Position numbers and translations under genes: made by a program. A DNA stretch of 64,000 bases from ZC4RG30 sp963726085. GTDB taxonomy: Bacteria > Pseudomonadota > Gammaproteobacteria > Steroidobacterales > Steroidobacteraceae. Of this stretch, positions 32,913-40,956 are shown one piece after another. The notes beneath the pieces are model-generated. The model made no database searches. It saw only the letters and a program-made list of their open reading frames with translations, and was not told the origin of the DNA. Numbering within the stretch: the first letter of the stretch is position 1; each line of letters starts with the position of its first letter. The stretch is taken from the NCBI GenBank assembly GCA_963726085.1, contig CAVSAR010000011.1, positions 186,001-250,000 of the forward strand. Direction: 5' to 3'.

Positions 32913-33590
32913 TCAGGTGCCTCCGGTAGCCGAGCCGGTCAGAAAGCTGTGCAGCTGCGTCGCGATACGGCTGCAGGCCGTGCCCTGCACGCGGGCGATG
33001 AACGGCAACGGCACGATCGCACCGACTATCGCCGACGTGCCCCTCACATTGGTACCAATGGAACCCACGGAACGCGACTGCTTGAGATCCCACACCGTTG
33101 CCTCATACGAAGACTCCTTTTCCCACCAGCCAAAACCGATGCAGCCAGCCGCCCCCGGCGCGATGCCACAGGCGAGGCTGCCGCCGCTGTCGGTCTTGCG
33201 CGTGCCCCCGTCCAGCCACACCACATAGCGCACGCCGCTGGCGGCGATCTGCTCACTGACACCCGGCTGCGCCAGCACCGCCGCCACGCCCTCCGGGCGG
33301 GTAGGGACCGTGCCGGGCTCGAACCAGGGGAACAGGTGGTCAGTGAACTCCTTGTTGTTCTGCACCTTGATGACCGTGGTGCCGGCCTTCATGTGCTGCC
33401 CGACACAGTCGAGAAACCCCGATTCGGCACCGGCCCCTTCGATCTGCGGCTTGGCCAGCACCACGACGGATTCCTCTTTGGTGATTGCAGTGGGCAACTC
33501 CCGCGACTCATCCGTGCGCGCATGCATGCAACCGGTCAGCAGCACGAGCAGCGCCGGCGCGGTTCGGATCATGATTGTTCGGGAATTCAT
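32913..33590 (-). CDS. First lipoprotein of the kinase/FHA/VWA operon
   Basis: A 225-residue lipoprotein with lipobox LTGC (Cys21). The mature part has alternating strands and helices, including EFTDHLFPWFEPGT, GVRYVVWLDGG and ATVWDLKQSRSVGSI, a pattern of small outer-membrane lipoproteins that report on stress enzymes. No named family recognised. ATG 33590 has GGAGA 4 nt upstream, the best Shine-Dalgarno of the operon, and 97 bp separate it from the PGPGW gene, so the operon promoter should lie in 33591-33687. Confidence 0.75.
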   Translation of the reverse strand: MNSRTIMIRTAPALLVLLTGCMHARTDESRELPTAITKEESVVVLAKPQIEGAGAESGFLDCVGQHMKAGTTVIKVQNNKEFTDHLFPWFEPGTVPTRPEGVAAVLAQPGVSEQIAASGVRYVVWLDGGTRKTDSGGSLACGIAPGAAGCIGFGWWEKESSYEATVWDLKQSRSVGSIGTNVRGTSAIVGAIVPLPFIARVQGTACSRIATQLHSFLTGSATGGT

Positions 33591-33640
33591 GGCTCTCCGG
33601 TGCACCGAGTATGCCACGGTAGTGTTGCGTGGTTAGCTGT

Positions 33641-33663
33641 CCTGGCAGTCAGGAATTGCCAGG
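33641..33663 (-). terminator. Weak hairpin after the ilvA-PGPGW run
   Basis: CCTGGCA and TGCCAGG (7-bp arms, 9-nt loop) lie just downstream of the PGPGW stop and upstream of the lipoprotein operon. There is no U-tract, so intrinsic termination is doubtful. Confidence 0.3.
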
Positions 33664-33687
33664 TTCAACGGCCCGCGAAAACCCGCG

Positions 33688-33945
33688 TCACTGGCGGTGG
33701 GAGCCCCGGCGAGCGCGTCGCGCCTGCAGCCGCTGCGACGCCTCGTGCCGCAGCCGGGCGGCCCTGGCGGTGAGCCAGGCCAGCCACACACGGGGCCGCT
33801 CGAACTCCAGGCCCAGGATGGCCAATCCCAGCGGGATCACCACGATGGCCGGCCCCGGCAGGACGATCATCGCGACGCCGACGGCAACCACCAGCCAACC
33901 GACGATGCCGATGCCGATGCGGCGCCCCAGGCGCACCGCCCGCAT
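33688..33945 (-). CDS. PGPGW-type small transmembrane protein
   Basis: An 85-residue membrane protein with the family signature: a first hydrophobic segment GIGIVGWLVVAVGVAMIVLPGP ending in PGPA, then VVIPLGLAILGLEFERPRVWL, and a basic cytoplasmic tail. It belongs to the putative transmembrane PGPGW family, function unknown. ATG 33945 is 10 nt after the ilvA stop, so it is probably co-transcribed with ilvA. The longer open frame upstream is an ilvA shadow. Confidence 0.8.
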   Translation of the reverse strand: MRAVRLGRRIGIGIVGWLVVAVGVAMIVLPGPAIVVIPLGLAILGLEFERPRVWLAWLTARAARLRHEASQRLQARRARRGSHRQ

Positions 33946-33955
33946 CACGGCGCCC

Positions 33956-35473
33956 TTAATTGCCAAGAAATACCCGGTAGGCGGAATTGGCCGTTTCATC
34001 GACGTAGGGGTAGCGCAGCTCCGCCAGGTGCAGGCGCAGGGCCTCGCGCTGCGCGGCCGGCACCTGGATGCCGGCCAGCACACGGCCGTAGTCCGATCCG
34101 TGGTTGCGGTAATGGAACATGCTGATGTTCCATCGGGTCCCGACTGCCTCCAGGAACCGCAGCAGCGCACCGGGCCGCTCGGGGAACTCGAAGCGGAACA
34201 CGCATTCGTCCGCCAGCCCGTGCGCCTGCCCGCCGATCATGTAGCGCACGTGCAGCTTTGCCGTTTCATTGTCGGTCATGTCCACCACCCGGTACCCGGC
34301 ATCCCCCAGCAGGCCAACCAGCTCGCCGCGCTCGGCTGCGCCGCGACTGAGGTTCAGACCGACGAACACCTGCGCGCGGTCCGGGCCCTGCTCGCGGTAA
34401 TTGAACTCGGTGATGTTGCGCGCGCCCAGCACGCCACAGAACCTGAGAAAGCTGCCGGGCTGCTCGGGTATCTCCACGGCCAGCAGGGCCTCGCGGCCGG
34501 CGCCCAGGTCCGCGCGCTCGGCGATGTAGCGCAGCCGGTCGAAATTCAGGTTGGCGCCGCTGTTGATGGCCACCAGCCGCTTGTCCTTCCACCCGGCGCG
34601 GGCCACCACCTTCTTCAGGCCAGCCACGCTGAGGGCCCCGGCCGGCTCGGGCACCATGCGCGTGTCCTCGAATACATCCTGGATGGCGGCGCAGATCTCG
34701 TCCGTGGTAACCAGCACCACCTCGTCGACGTATTTCTGCGCCAGCGCGAATCCCTCCTCGCCCACGCGTTTGACCGCAACCCCGTCGGCAAACAGGCCCA
34801 CGTGGTCCAGCTTCACGCGCGTACCGGCCTTGAGCGAGTCATGCATGGCCGCCGCATCCTCGGGTTCGACCCCGATGATCTTGGTCTTTGGCGAGATGTA
34901 CTTTACGTACGCGGCCACGCCGCCAATCAGCCCACCACCACCCACGGGAATAAACACCGCGTCGATGGGGCCGGCAGCCTGGCGCAGCAGTTCCACGCCG
35001 ATGGTGCCCTGGCCGGCGATCACGTCCGGATCATCGAAGGGATGGACGAACACCAGCTGGCGTTCCGCCGCCAGCTTCAGCGCATGCTCGTAGGCGGCGT
35101 CGTAGACCTCCCCGTGCAGCACGATCTCGCCACCCAGGTCGGCCACTGCCTGGACCTTGATGGCCGGCGTCGTCACCGGCATCACGATGACGGCAGGAAT
35201 GCCGCGGCGCCGCGCTGCCAGCGCCACGCCCTGCGCATGATTACCGGCCGAGGCGCAGATGACGCCGCGGCGCGCGACCGTTTCCGAAAGATTGGCTATC
35301 TTGTTGTAGGCGCCACGCAGCTTGAACGAGAACACCGGCTGCTGGTCCTCGCGCTTGAGCAGCACCTGCGAGCCGACCCGCGTGGACAACCGTGGCATGG
35401 GATCCAGTGCTGACTCGATGGCAACGTCATACACACGCGCCTTGAGGATGCGCTCTACATACGGCTCGCTCAT
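33956..35473 (-). CDS. ilvA: Threonine ammonia-lyase, biosynthetic
   Basis: PLP enzyme that deaminates L-threonine to 2-oxobutanoate, first step of isoleucine synthesis. 505 residues: PLP lysine K51 in SFKLRGAYNK, a PVGGGGLIGG phosphate loop, SAGNHAQG, and two C-terminal ACT-like regulatory modules (opening EIPEQPGSFLRF and FEFPERPGALLRF), the isoleucine-sensitive long form. Start ATG 35473 overlaps the stop of the upstream FHA gene as ATGA. It is separated from the acetolactate synthase gene by the FHA gene and an alpha/beta-hydrolase-like gene, all on the same strand. Confidence 0.96.
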   Translation of the reverse strand: MSEPYVERILKARVYDVAIESALDPMPRLSTRVGSQVLLKREDQQPVFSFKLRGAYNKIANLSETVARRGVICASAGNHAQGVALAARRRGIPAVIVMPVTTPAIKVQAVADLGGEIVLHGEVYDAAYEHALKLAAERQLVFVHPFDDPDVIAGQGTIGVELLRQAAGPIDAVFIPVGGGGLIGGVAAYVKYISPKTKIIGVEPEDAAAMHDSLKAGTRVKLDHVGLFADGVAVKRVGEEGFALAQKYVDEVVLVTTDEICAAIQDVFEDTRMVPEPAGALSVAGLKKVVARAGWKDKRLVAINSGANLNFDRLRYIAERADLGAGREALLAVEIPEQPGSFLRFCGVLGARNITEFNYREQGPDRAQVFVGLNLSRGAAERGELVGLLGDAGYRVVDMTDNETAKLHVRYMIGGQAHGLADECVFRFEFPERPGALLRFLEAVGTRWNISMFHYRNHGSDYGRVLAGIQVPAAQREALRLHLAELRYPYVDETANSAYRVFLGN

Positions 35474-37326
35474 GAGCGCTGCTGGAAGCGGAACTCGGAT
35501 TTCCCCACGGTCAGCAGGTCGCCGTCGCGCAAAGCCTGCCGGCTGACCGGCCGGCCATTGATCATAATGCCGTTGGTGCTGTTGAGATCCTCGACCACGC
35601 ACTGGTCGTGATTGGATAGCAGCACGGCGTGGTGCCGGCTGATGAACGTGGTGTCGACCTGGATGTCGTTATCCGGCGTGCGCCCGATGGTCGTGCGCCT
35701 GCCCAGCGGATAGACCACCTCGGCACCGTCCACCTGGGCGATGAGCACGCGCTGCACCTGTTCGGATGTCACCACGCGCAGCGCCGGGCGCGAGCCGGTG
35801 TCATCCCGCGCCAGCCGTTCGACGTTCTGTTGCAGGTTGCCCAGCAACGTGGCGCTGGCATGGGCCTCGGCCTCCAGCCGGTGGATGTGCTCCTCGGCCA
35901 TGCGCAGGTCCTCGTCGACCCGCACCGACTTGGCGGCGGCCTGGTCCAGCTGCGCCTGCAGGGACTGGGTCAGTTGCCGCTGCGACTCCAGCGCCGCCTT
36001 GTCCGCCGCGTGCGCGGCCTGTGCGACACGCATGGATTCTTCCAGCGCCGTCACGCGGTCTTGGGCGGCAGTGCGCGCCGCCAGCAGCTCGCCCTGCAAT
36101 TGCGCCGCATGCGTCTGTGCTTCCGCCTGCTGCTGCGCAGTGCGCGCCTCGGCCTGCGCCTGCACCTGTGCGCTGTGCGCCTGCGCTGCCGACAACTGCG
36201 CGGCGTGCTGCGCGCTGACCTGGTCCAGGCGCGCCTCAAGCTCGATAATCTGCGCGTTGACCGCGCCGCGGAATCCCTGCCAGGTCCGCAGCGACTCCAG
36301 CGCGCGCTCATTGCGCCGGCGCAGGTCCAGCAGGTCCTCGGCAAGTTGCCGCTGACCGGCTTCGCGTGCGGCCAACTGCTGGCGCTGCTCGGCCAGCTGC
36401 TGCTCGAACGCAAGCGTGCGCACGCGCGACTCCTGCTCGCGTTTGGCGCCCTGCGAGCGTTCCTCGTCCAGCAATGCGCGCTGTTCCTTGACGGCGCGCT
36501 GCTCGGCGGCCAGCTCCGCCTCCAGTGCAGCGGCCCGTTGCGTCTTGAGTGCCAGCTGTTGCCCGGACTCGAGCAACGCCTTCTCGCGTCGCGCCGCCTC
36601 GGCGCCTTCCTGATCGAGCTTGGCACGCAGCTCCAACATGCTGCGCTGCGTGTTGGCCAGCTGTGTTTCCAACTGCGCCAATCGCTCCGTCTTGAGCGCC
36701 AGCTGCTGCCCGGACTCGAGCAACGCCTTCTCGTTGCGCGCCGCCAGCGCGCCGTCCTGATCCAGCTTGGCACGCAGCTCCACCGCGGTGCGCTGTGCTA
36801 CGGCCAGTTCGGCCTGCAGCTGCGCCAATCGCTCCGTCTTGAGTGCCAGCTGCTGCCCGGACTCGAGCAACGCCTTCTCATTACGCGCTGCCTGGGCGCT
36901 GTCCTGATCCAGCTTGGCACGCAGCTCCACCGCGCTGCGCTGTGCGGCGGCCAGCTCGGTCTGCAGCTGCGCCACGCGTTCGGTCGTGCGCGCCAGCTGC
37001 TGCTCGGCGGCATGCAACGCGCCTTCATGGCGCGCCGCCTGGGTACTCTCATGCTCCAGCCGCCCGCGCAGTTCCGTTGCCGACTGCAGGGCATTGGCCA
37101 GGTCCCCCTCCAGGCCGGCAACGCGCTCCATCTTGCGCGCCAGCCGCAGTTCAGCCTCGCGCAGGCTGGCCGCAAGATCGGCAACGCCCGCGGGAATGCC
37201 TGGCGTGACGTGCACATCGGTGCTGGCGAGGTCGTCGGCGACGCCCGCGAAATCAATGATGGGAAGCTCTGCGGTCGCGTCCAGATCCACTTCGGTCGGC
37301 GCTGGGGTGAAGTTCTGAACTGCCAT
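35470..37326 (-). CDS. Coiled-coil protein with C-terminal FHA domain
   Basis: A 618-residue cytoplasmic protein: short N-terminus, about 420 residues of heptad-rich coiled coil containing four 49-residue repeats, and a C-terminal FHA domain with GRRTTIGR, NDIQVD, ISRHHAVL and LNSTNGIMING, all phospho-threonine-binding residues intact. ATG 37326 was preferred to 37365. It overlaps ilvA by ATGA although no metabolic link is obvious. With the FHA proteins encoded 7-11 kb downstream it could be a substrate or effector of the same kinase. Long coiled coils with FHA act as scaffolds or cytoskeletal-like proteins; function here is unknown. Confidence 0.88.
   Translation of the reverse strand: MAVQNFTPAPTEVDLDATAELPIIDFAGVADDLASTDVHVTPGIPAGVADLAASLREAELRLARKMERVAGLEGDLANALQSATELRGRLEHESTQAARHEGALHAAEQQLARTTERVAQLQTELAAAQRSAVELRAKLDQDSAQAARNEKALLESGQQLALKTERLAQLQAELAVAQRTAVELRAKLDQDGALAARNEKALLESGQQLALKTERLAQLETQLANTQRSMLELRAKLDQEGAEAARREKALLESGQQLALKTQRAAALEAELAAEQRAVKEQRALLDEERSQGAKREQESRVRTLAFEQQLAEQRQQLAAREAGQRQLAEDLLDLRRRNERALESLRTWQGFRGAVNAQIIELEARLDQVSAQHAAQLSAAQAHSAQVQAQAEARTAQQQAEAQTHAAQLQGELLAARTAAQDRVTALEESMRVAQAAHAADKAALESQRQLTQSLQAQLDQAAAKSVRVDEDLRMAEEHIHRLEAEAHASATLLGNLQQNVERLARDDTGSRPALRVVTSEQVQRVLIAQVDGAEVVYPLGRRTTIGRTPDNDIQVDTTFISRHHAVLLSNHDQCVVEDLNSTNGIMINGRPVSRQALRDGDLLTVGKSEFRFQQRS
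36490..37077 (-). repeat. Four tandem 147-bp repeats in the coiled-coil region
   Basis: Four consecutive 49-codon units (seven heptads each). The string GCCCGGACTC on the plus strand recurs at 36561, 36708 and 36855, exactly 147 bp apart. The inner units share VELRAKLDQD and EKALLESGQQLALKT almost unchanged; the first is the most diverged. In-frame expansion by recombination is likely. Confidence 0.9.
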
Positions 37327-37425
37327 GTATTTAGCGTCTTGGAATTGCGGGAGGCGTGCCTGCAAGTCTAGCCGCAGACCGTGCAGACGCCTAAAAAAGA
37401 CTGATTATGTATCGGCAGATACGGG

Positions 37426-37953
37426 TCAGGCCGACAGGGCCTGGACCAGGCGGGGGCCCAAGGCAGACAGTTGCGATCCGGACAGCGGCAGTGTCAACAC
37501 TACCTGGGGGGCCGCCCGGTCCACCTTCCCCGGCGGGTCATCGGCGAGCAGCACCAGTCGACGCACCCGAGACTGCGGCTGCCGCGCCAGGCACACGGCG
37601 ATGTCACAGCCGGCGGCGCGCGCCACGAGGTCGAAGCTGCGGAAACGCATGGACGCAATGAAGTCCGCGATGGCCTGCACGCCCGCAGCGGTGAAGTCCA
37701 CGCCATGGGCAGCATCGGACTCGCCGCAGCCAGGCAGATCGGGCGCGAACGCGGACCGGTCTTTGCCCAGCAGTTGCAGCACCGGATCAAATACGCGACC
37801 GCTCTCGCCGGCGCCGTGCACGCAGATCACCGTCGTCAGTTCATCGAAGCCGCCGCCGCCAGGGGCAGCGTTATGCACATGCAGCTGGCCATAGAGACAG
37901 TCGAAATAGGCACGTCGCGATCGCGGCGCGGGCCCGGTGGCCTCACTGGTCAT
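37426..37953 (-). CDS. Short alpha/beta-hydrolase-like protein lacking the nucleophile serine
   Basis: A 175-residue protein with the N-terminal part of an alpha/beta hydrolase: VICVHGAGESGRVFDP (oxyanion HG), FAPDLPGCGESD, and a segment LVARAAGCDIAV where the GxSxG elbow should be. The nucleophile position reads Ala, and the usual C-terminal Asp and His are missing because the chain ends early. It is therefore a truncated or non-catalytic member. It begins 12 nt downstream of the acetolactate synthase stop on the same strand. Confidence 0.65.
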   Translation of the reverse strand: MTSEATGPAPRSRRAYFDCLYGQLHVHNAAPGGGGFDELTTVICVHGAGESGRVFDPVLQLLGKDRSAFAPDLPGCGESDAAHGVDFTAAGVQAIADFIASMRFRSFDLVARAAGCDIAVCLARQPQSRVRRLVLLADDPPGKVDRAAPQVVLTLPLSGSQLSALGPRLVQALSA

Positions 37954-37965
37954 GTGCGGGCTGCC

Positions 37966-39822
37966 TTAAAACATCTCGGACGCGCCGGGGGCCGCTGCCG
38001 CCGGCTTCTTGCGCGACTGGATGAAGTCCCCGGTGATCATGCTGTCGTAGCCCAGGCCCGGGCCGACCATCGGATATACGCCCGCGTCCGGATCGATCAT
38101 CACTTCCAGGAACGCCGGCCCCTTGAACTCCAGCCACTCGCGCACCACCCGCGGCACATCCTCGTTGCTGGCCAGGCGTGCGGCAAACTGGAAGCCATCG
38201 GCCTGGGCGGCCTTGATGAAATCCTTCTTGTGCAGCGACTTGTCGGTGGAAGCCATGCGACCGCCGTGGAACAGCTTCTGCCACTGCCGCACCATGCCGT
38301 CGCCGATATTGTTGAGCACGCACACCTTCACCGGCAGGTCGTAGGTGGTCACGGTCTCCAGCTCGCCGATGTTCATGCGGATGCTGGCGTCGCCGTCGAT
38401 ATCGATGACCAGGCGACCGGGATTTGCGACCTGCGCACCGATCGCCGCCGGCAAGCCGAAGCCCATGGTGCCCATGCTGCCGGAGGTCAGCCACAGTCGC
38501 GGCTCGCGGAAATCCAGGTATTGCGCGGCCCACATCTGGTGCTGGCCCACGCCGGTGGCGATGATGGCCTCGCCGCCGGTAATGCGGTTGATCTCCTCAA
38601 GCACGAAATACGGCTGGACCAGAGCGCTGCTGCGGTCGTAGTTCATCGGGTGCTTGCGCTTGAGCTCGGCCAGCTCCGCCTGCCACTGCGCAAGGTCCGG
38701 CCTGTTGCCCGGGTGCGCGCGACTGCGGGCGATCAGGCTGCGCAGGGAATCCTTCAGGTCGCCAAGGTGGCTCCACTGCACCTGCTTGACCTTGTTGATC
38801 TCGGCCGAATCGATGTCGAACTGCGCGATGTGCTGCGCGCGCGGCGCGAACTTGGCTGGGTTTCCGGCCACGCGGTCATCGAAGCGCGCGCCAAAGCAGA
38901 TCAGGAAGTCGCAATCCTCGACCGCGTAATTGGCGAACGCCGCCCCATGCATGCCCAGCATGCGCAGGCTCAGCGCATCGGTGGTGTCCACCGCGCCGAT
39001 ACCCATCAGCGTGGTCACCACCGGGATGCCGAGGCTGGAGGCGAACTCGCGCAGCTCGGTCGAAGCACCCGCGTGGATCACGCCGCCACCGGCGTAGATC
39101 AGCGGCCGGCGCGACGCGGCCAGCAGGCTGAAAAAGGATTCCAGCTGCGGCTCGGGAATGCGCCGCGCCGCCAGCGCCCGCACGCGCTTCTGGTACACCC
39201 CGATGGAGCGCGTCATGCCGCGGCCAGTGAAGGTGCCCTGCCAGTTCTGCACGTCCTTGGGGATGTCCACGACCACCGGACCCGGCCGTCCGGAACGCGC
39301 CAGCTCGAACGCCGCGCGGATGGTACCTTCCAGCTGCGCCGGATCGGTCACCAGGAACACGTGCTTGGCCACGGCGCCCATTACCGCGGCGATCGGGGCT
39401 TCCTGGAAGGCATCTGACCCGATGGCCGCGCGCGGCACCTGGCCGCAGATCACCACCAGGGGAATCGAGTCGGCCATGCAGTCGCGCACCGGCGTGACCA
39501 TGTTGGTGGCGCCGGGACCGGAGGTCACCAGTGCCACGCCCACCTGCCCGGTGGAACGCGAGTAACCGGCCGCCATGAACCCAGCCCCCTGCTCATTGGC
39601 CGGGACGATCAGCGGCAGCGGGCGGCGGCCATTGCGGGCCTGTTCCTCGTTATAGAGGAACACCGCGTCATAGATAGGCAGGACGGCGCCGCCGCTGTAG
39701 CCAAAGATGGCCGACAGGCCCTCGTCGGCCACGGCCTGCACCACCATCTGCGCCCCGGACATGGTCCGGCCGGCCAGCGGGTGCTGCAGCGGCGGAATGG
39801 CTACTTTTACGGTGTCATTCAT
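37966..39822 (-). CDS. ilvB: Acetolactate synthase large subunit
   Basis: ThDP enzyme condensing pyruvate with pyruvate or 2-oxobutanoate in branched-chain amino-acid synthesis; 618 residues. Three TPP-enzyme domains are visible; the N-terminal FGYSGGAVLPIYDA, catalytic Glu77 in ANEQGAG (commonly RHEQGA), FAD-region SGPGATN, and the ThDP motif DGDASIRMN ... NNIGDGMVRQW. The ANEQ and FGYSGG variants differ from the E. coli enzymes, so it may be a distinct subtype. It is transcribed away from the small-subunit gene, with 64 bp between the two starts. Confidence 0.92.
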   Translation of the reverse strand: MNDTVKVAIPPLQHPLAGRTMSGAQMVVQAVADEGLSAIFGYSGGAVLPIYDAVFLYNEEQARNGRRPLPLIVPANEQGAGFMAAGYSRSTGQVGVALVTSGPGATNMVTPVRDCMADSIPLVVICGQVPRAAIGSDAFQEAPIAAVMGAVAKHVFLVTDPAQLEGTIRAAFELARSGRPGPVVVDIPKDVQNWQGTFTGRGMTRSIGVYQKRVRALAARRIPEPQLESFFSLLAASRRPLIYAGGGVIHAGASTELREFASSLGIPVVTTLMGIGAVDTTDALSLRMLGMHGAAFANYAVEDCDFLICFGARFDDRVAGNPAKFAPRAQHIAQFDIDSAEINKVKQVQWSHLGDLKDSLRSLIARSRAHPGNRPDLAQWQAELAELKRKHPMNYDRSSALVQPYFVLEEINRITGGEAIIATGVGQHQMWAAQYLDFREPRLWLTSGSMGTMGFGLPAAIGAQVANPGRLVIDIDGDASIRMNIGELETVTTYDLPVKVCVLNNIGDGMVRQWQKLFHGGRMASTDKSLHKKDFIKAAQADGFQFAARLASNEDVPRVVREWLEFKGPAFLEVMIDPDAGVYPMVGPGLGYDSMITGDFIQSRKKPAAAAPGASEMF

Positions 39823-39886
39823 CGAACTTCGAAGCGTAGCAGAGGATCCATGGCGCTGGCAGCCGGGGTTCCTTTATCCTCCCCCC

Positions 39887-40390
39887 ATGCGCCACATCAT
39901 CGGCATCCTGCTGCAAAACGAATCCGGGGCCCTGTCACGGGTGGCCGGCCTGTTTTCCAGCCGCGGCTACAACATCGAGTCCCTGTCGGTGGCCGCCACC
40001 GACGACCCGGCCCTGTCGCGCATCACCCTGGTGACCGAGGGGTCCCAGGCGGTGATGCACCAGATCGTCAGCCAGCTCAACAAGCTGATCGACGTGGTGG
40101 CCGTGGACGACATGACCGGGGATGACCACCTGGAGCGCGAGCTGGCCCTGGTAAAGCTGCGGCTGCACGCCGGCCAGCGCGAGGCGGTCAGCGCGCTGGT
40201 GCAGCAATCCGGCGGCCGGGTCCTGAGCGAGGCAAACGACTGCCACATTGTGGAGTTGACCTCCAGCGAAGTGGCTATCACGCAGTTCGCGCGGCGCCTT
40301 GCGGCACACGGGGAACTGCTGGAGATCGTCCGCAGCGGCGCCCTGGGGATATCCCGCCAGGACCGCATCCTGCACGTCGTAGAACCCTAA
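39887..40390 (+). CDS. ilvH: Acetolactate synthase small (regulatory) subunit
   Basis: A 167-residue regulatory subunit with an N-terminal ACT domain (MRHIIGILLQNESGALSRV, RGYNIESLSVAATDD) and the family's C-terminal domain. It binds the large subunit and confers valine feedback. The ATG at 39887 matches the family start; there is no Shine-Dalgarno before it and a TATCCT hexamer ends 6 nt upstream. It is divergent from the large-subunit gene rather than downstream of it, which is unusual. Confidence 0.93.
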   Translation: MRHIIGILLQNESGALSRVAGLFSSRGYNIESLSVAATDDPALSRITLVTEGSQAVMHQIVSQLNKLIDVVAVDDMTGDDHLERELALVKLRLHAGQREAVSALVQQSGGRVLSEANDCHIVELTSSEVAITQFARRLAAHGELLEIVRSGALGISRQDRILHVVEP

Positions 40391-40395
40391 GAGTG

Positions 40396-40424
40396 CCGGC
40401 GGGAACGGTGACCGTTCCCGCCGG
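40396..40424. terminator. Perfect GC-rich hairpin between convergent ilvH and glnK
   Basis: 14-bp perfect arms CCGGCGGGAACGGT and ACCGTTCCCGCCGG around a single G, placed 5 nt after the ilvH stop and 30 nt from the glnK stop. It could terminate transcription from both sides, though no U-tract follows on either strand. Confidence 0.6.
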
Positions 40425-40454
40425 GTTAGCTGGGGTGCCGACTATGGATACCGG

Positions 40455-40793
40455 TCAGAGAGCGGAGTTATCCGTCTCGCCGGTGCGGATCCGGATGACC
40501 CGGTCGATATCCGTCACGAAAATCTTGCCGTCACCGACCTTGCCGGTCTTGGCAGATTTCAGTATCGCCTCGATGACCTGGTCCGTGAGCTCGCTGCGCA
40601 CGGCGACCTCGATCCGGGTCTTCGGGACGAAGTCCACGACATATTCTGCGCCTCGGTAAAGCTCGGTGTGCCCGCGCTGACGACCGAAGCCCTTCACTTC
40701 CGTCACCGTCATGCCGGACACGCCGATTTCCGACAACGCGGCACGAACGTCGTCTAATTTGAAAGGCTTAATAATTGCAGTAACCAGTTTCAT
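40455..40793 (-). CDS. glnK: PII nitrogen regulatory protein
   Basis: A 112-residue PII trimer subunit that senses ATP/ADP and 2-oxoglutarate. Seen: MKLVTAIIKPFKLDDVR N-terminus (GlnK-like rather than MKKIEAII of GlnB), T-loop with uridylylation site Tyr51 in ELYRGAEYVVDF, and nucleotide-loop TGKVGDGKIF. No amtB follows; the neighbour is convergent ilvH. A sigma-54 type promoter lies 67 bp upstream, so expression should rise under nitrogen limitation through NtrC. GlnB versus GlnK is a judgement. Confidence 0.95.
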   Translation of the reverse strand: MKLVTAIIKPFKLDDVRAALSEIGVSGMTVTEVKGFGRQRGHTELYRGAEYVVDFVPKTRIEVAVRSELTDQVIEAILKSAKTGKVGDGKIFVTDIDRVIRIRTGETDNSAL

Positions 40794-40859
40794 GCGAGAC
40801 TCCCGCCTCCGTTATTCTCTAGGTCGCCATCAGAGCGGTTAAGGACTGGAATTCAGGAT

Positions 40860-40875
40860 TGCACCTTTCGTGCCA
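40860..40875 (-). promoter_or_regulatory. Sigma-54 type -24/-12 promoter of glnK
   Basis: The minus strand reads TGGCACGAAAGGTGCA, against the consensus TGGCACG-N4-TTGCA: one mismatch, with exact GG-to-GC spacing. A start near 40849 would give a leader of about 56 nt before ATG 40793. NtrC sites upstream were not resolved. Confidence 0.75.
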
Positions 40876-40956
40876 CGGTCATCCTAGCCTCAAACCCCCG
40901 GGATCACAGCATCCACGCCCTTTCCAGCAGGCCCTAGCGCACCATAATAGAGCAGC

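Noticed and set aside
22380..33590. A type VI secretion locus
   Set aside because: No structural T6SS genes (TssB/C, ClpV, Hcp, VgrG, IcmF) are present in the window; only the regulatory-like modules are.
36490..37077. Regularly spaced direct repeats taken as a possible CRISPR array
   Set aside because: Period is 147 bp, units are contiguous with no spacers, and the frame encodes heptad repeats of a coiled coil.
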